A DNA stretch of 7,160 nt from an uncultured Oscillibacter sp. (GTDB lineage Bacteria; Bacillota; Clostridia; Oscillospirales; Oscillospiraceae). Where the stretch lies: the NCBI GenBank assembly GCA_905236835.1, contig CAJOQY010000218.1, positions 1-7,160 of the forward strand, written 5' to 3'. The notes under the pieces are model-generated. The model searched no databases and was not told the origin of the DNA. It worked only from the letters and a program-made list of their open reading frames with translations. The position numbers and the translations under genes were made by a program. Below are positions 6,170 to 7,160 of this stretch, one piece after another (position 1 is the first letter of the stretch; every line of letters begins with the position of its first letter).

Positions 6170-6883
6170 ATGGGAACGCCGCACAACGCCGCGAACCGGG
6201 GAGACATCGCGCAAACGATACTGTTACCCGGCGATCCGTTACGCGCCAAAATGATCGCGGAGACGTATTTTGAGAATCCGGCGCGCTTCAATTCCGTGCG
6301 CAATATGTTTGGCTATACGGGGACTTATCATGGCAAGCGCGTTTCCGTCATGGGAACGGGAATGGGCATTCCGTCCATGGCGATTTATTCTTATGAATTG
6401 ATTCATATTTATGGCGTCCGGAATCTGATCCGCATTGGCACCTGCGGCGCGATGACGGAACGTCTGAAATTAGGCGATATTGTCATGGCGCAGGGTTCCT
6501 GCACGGATTCCAATTACGCGCATCAATATCGCCTGCCGGGGACGTTCTCGGCCTTGGCGTCTTATGAGCTTCTGCGGCTGGCCGTGAACGCCGCGGACAA
6601 GAAAGAATTTCCTTATATGGTCGGCAATGTGGTGTCATCCGATGTATTTTACAAGCAGGAAAACGAGTGGAAACGATGGGCGGACATGGGCTGTCTCGCG
6701 TCGGAGATGGAGAGTTACGCGTTATATTGCAACGCCGCCCGCGCGGGGGTCAACGCGCTGGCGATTTTCACGGTTTCGGATTCCATGGTCACGGGGGAGC
6801 AGACATCCGCCGAAGCGCGTCAGAACAGTTTCACCAACATGATGGAAGTCGCGCTGGATGTCGCGGCGCAATTGTCGGATTAA
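6170..6883 (+). CDS. deoD: Purine-nucleoside phosphorylase DeoD (hexameric, PNP/UDP family)
   Basis: This cytoplasmic enzyme splits purine ribo- and deoxyribonucleosides with phosphate into the free base and (deoxy)ribose-1-phosphate. The protein has 237 residues, the normal length for DeoD, and aligns end to end from MGTPH to VALDVAAQLSD. Residues matching the E. coli active site are all present. They are His5 (ribose site of the neighbouring subunit), Arg25 in GDPLRAK, Arg44 and Arg88 (phosphate), the FYKQ segment around Phe160/Tyr161, Glu179-Met180-Glu181 (ribose) and the catalytic pair Asp204 and Arg217. Thr91 replaces the E. coli phosphate-site serine, a mild change. The residue after the catalytic Asp is Ser (VSDS), where E. 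coli and B. subtilis have His. The start is fixed by the family N-terminus and the ribosome binding site 8 bases upstream. Placement with the importer and mutase points to nucleoside salvage. The product feeds the mutase if that enzyme accepts pentose-1-phosphate. Confidence 0.97.
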   Translation: MGTPHNAANRGDIAQTILLPGDPLRAKMIAETYFENPARFNSVRNMFGYTGTYHGKRVSVMGTGMGIPSMAIYSYELIHIYGVRNLIRIGTCGAMTERLKLGDIVMAQGSCTDSNYAHQYRLPGTFSALASYELLRLAVNAADKKEFPYMVGNVVSSDVFYKQENEWKRWADMGCLASEMESYALYCNAARAGVNALAIFTVSDSMVTGEQTSAEARQNSFTNMMEVALDVAAQLSD

Positions 6884-6887
6884 AATC

Positions 6888-6946
6888 AAATCAAACGCGC
6901 GAAAACCGGAGGGGAATCCGTTCCCCTCCGGCTTTATGTTTGATTT
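6888..6946. terminator. Extended bidirectional terminator between deoD and the convergent minus-strand gene
   Basis: The core is an 11-bp perfect stem, 6906-6916 with 6921-6931, around a TCCG loop that fits the stable UNCG tetraloop class. One A-C mismatch (6905/6932) is followed by AAA 6902-6904 pairing with TTT 6933-6935. After a small internal loop, a further 9 bp pairs 6888-6896 with 6938-6946. The core is followed by T-rich DNA on the plus strand (CTTTATGTTTGATTTT) and by TTTT on the minus strand, so it can serve both converging genes. Confidence 0.85.
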
Positions 6947-7160
6947 TACAGCCAACGCCGCGTTTTATGCGCGATCAGAATTCCGGCGAATAAAATCAAA
7001 ATAGAGCTTGACAATAACATCCAAGTTTCCGCGCCGATGGATCTTATATCTATATTATTAGCATAATGATCTTGCGCCATACCGGGGAATCCGCCCGGCA
7101 TATCCGGCATTTGTCCCGGCGTCTGTCCTGTCATATCCGGCATATTATCCGGCATATTGC
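6946..7160 (-). CDS. C-terminal part of an unrecognised protein: Met-Pro-Asp/Gly-rich tail plus one membrane anchor
   Basis: The minus-strand frame is open to the right edge, where a codon for Asn precedes the first Met, so the gene almost certainly continues beyond the window. About 70 residues are visible, ending with TAA at 6948-6946. The first part is low-complexity: MPD occurs three times, mixed with TGQTPGQ and PGGFPGM. A short polar linker follows (AQDHYANNIDIRSIGAET). Then comes one hydrophobic helix (WMLLSSSILILFAGILIA) and a basic end (HKTRRWL), which by the positive-inside rule leaves the repeat part outside the cell. I do not recognise the family from this fragment. Similar Met/Pro/Gly-rich tails with a C-terminal helix and basic end occur, as I recall, in Clostridia CotH-like or carbohydrate-binding surface proteins, but this is only a lead. 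It is convergent with deoD and probably unrelated to nucleoside salvage. Confidence 0.65.
   Translation of the reverse strand, partial: NMPDNMPDMTGQTPGQMPDMPGGFPGMAQDHYANNIDIRSIGAETWMLLSSSILILFAGILIAHKTRRWL

Noticed and set aside
1..7160. CRISPR array, insertion sequence, tRNA or rRNA
   Set aside because: No regularly spaced repeats, transposase, terminal repeats or RNA gene sequence could be seen on either strand.

Overview
The window reads as part of a low-to-moderate GC Gram-positive (Firmicutes/Clostridia-like) chromosome. The clues are strong GGAGG-type ribosome binding sites, a Bacillus/Clostridia-type nucleoside ABC transporter layout, and coding DNA of roughly even base composition separated by spacers made almost only of A and T. 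The exact genus cannot be read from this sequence.

Layout, left to right. Positions 1-734 (+) hold the C-terminal two thirds of a BMP/PnrA-family substrate-binding protein, cut by the left edge. After an A/T-only spacer come a tandem-domain ABC ATPase (828-2384) and two membrane permeases (2374-3441 and 3443-4315). These three genes are overlapping or nearly abutting, so they are translationally coupled. Together the four genes make one complete nucleoside importer, corresponding to NupN-NupO-NupP-NupQ of Bacillus subtilis. A 14-bp perfect hairpin (4345-4376) then precedes a phosphohexomutase-superfamily enzyme (4399-6093). A second A/T-rich spacer leads to deoD, purine-nucleoside phosphorylase (6170-6883). 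An extended hairpin at 6888-6946 separates deoD from a convergent minus-strand gene (6946-7160, cut by the right edge). That gene encodes a Met-Pro-Asp/Gly-rich tail followed by one C-terminal membrane helix.

How the genes work together (inference from families and order): the importer brings in nucleosides and DeoD splits purine (deoxy)nucleosides with phosphate into base and (deoxy)ribose-1-phosphate. The mutase sits where a phosphopentomutase would be expected, so it may convert pentose-1-phosphate to pentose-5-phosphate instead of, or as well as, acting on hexose phosphates. The region is best described as a nucleoside uptake and salvage cluster.

I found no sign of a mobile element, CRISPR array, toxin, defence gene, RNA gene or known riboswitch, and no strong evidence of a wholly new system. 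The points most worth a second look are the likely role of the mutase, the hairpin that mimics the mutase ribosome binding site, the symmetric ends of the two convergent genes, and the repeat-tailed membrane protein at the right edge.
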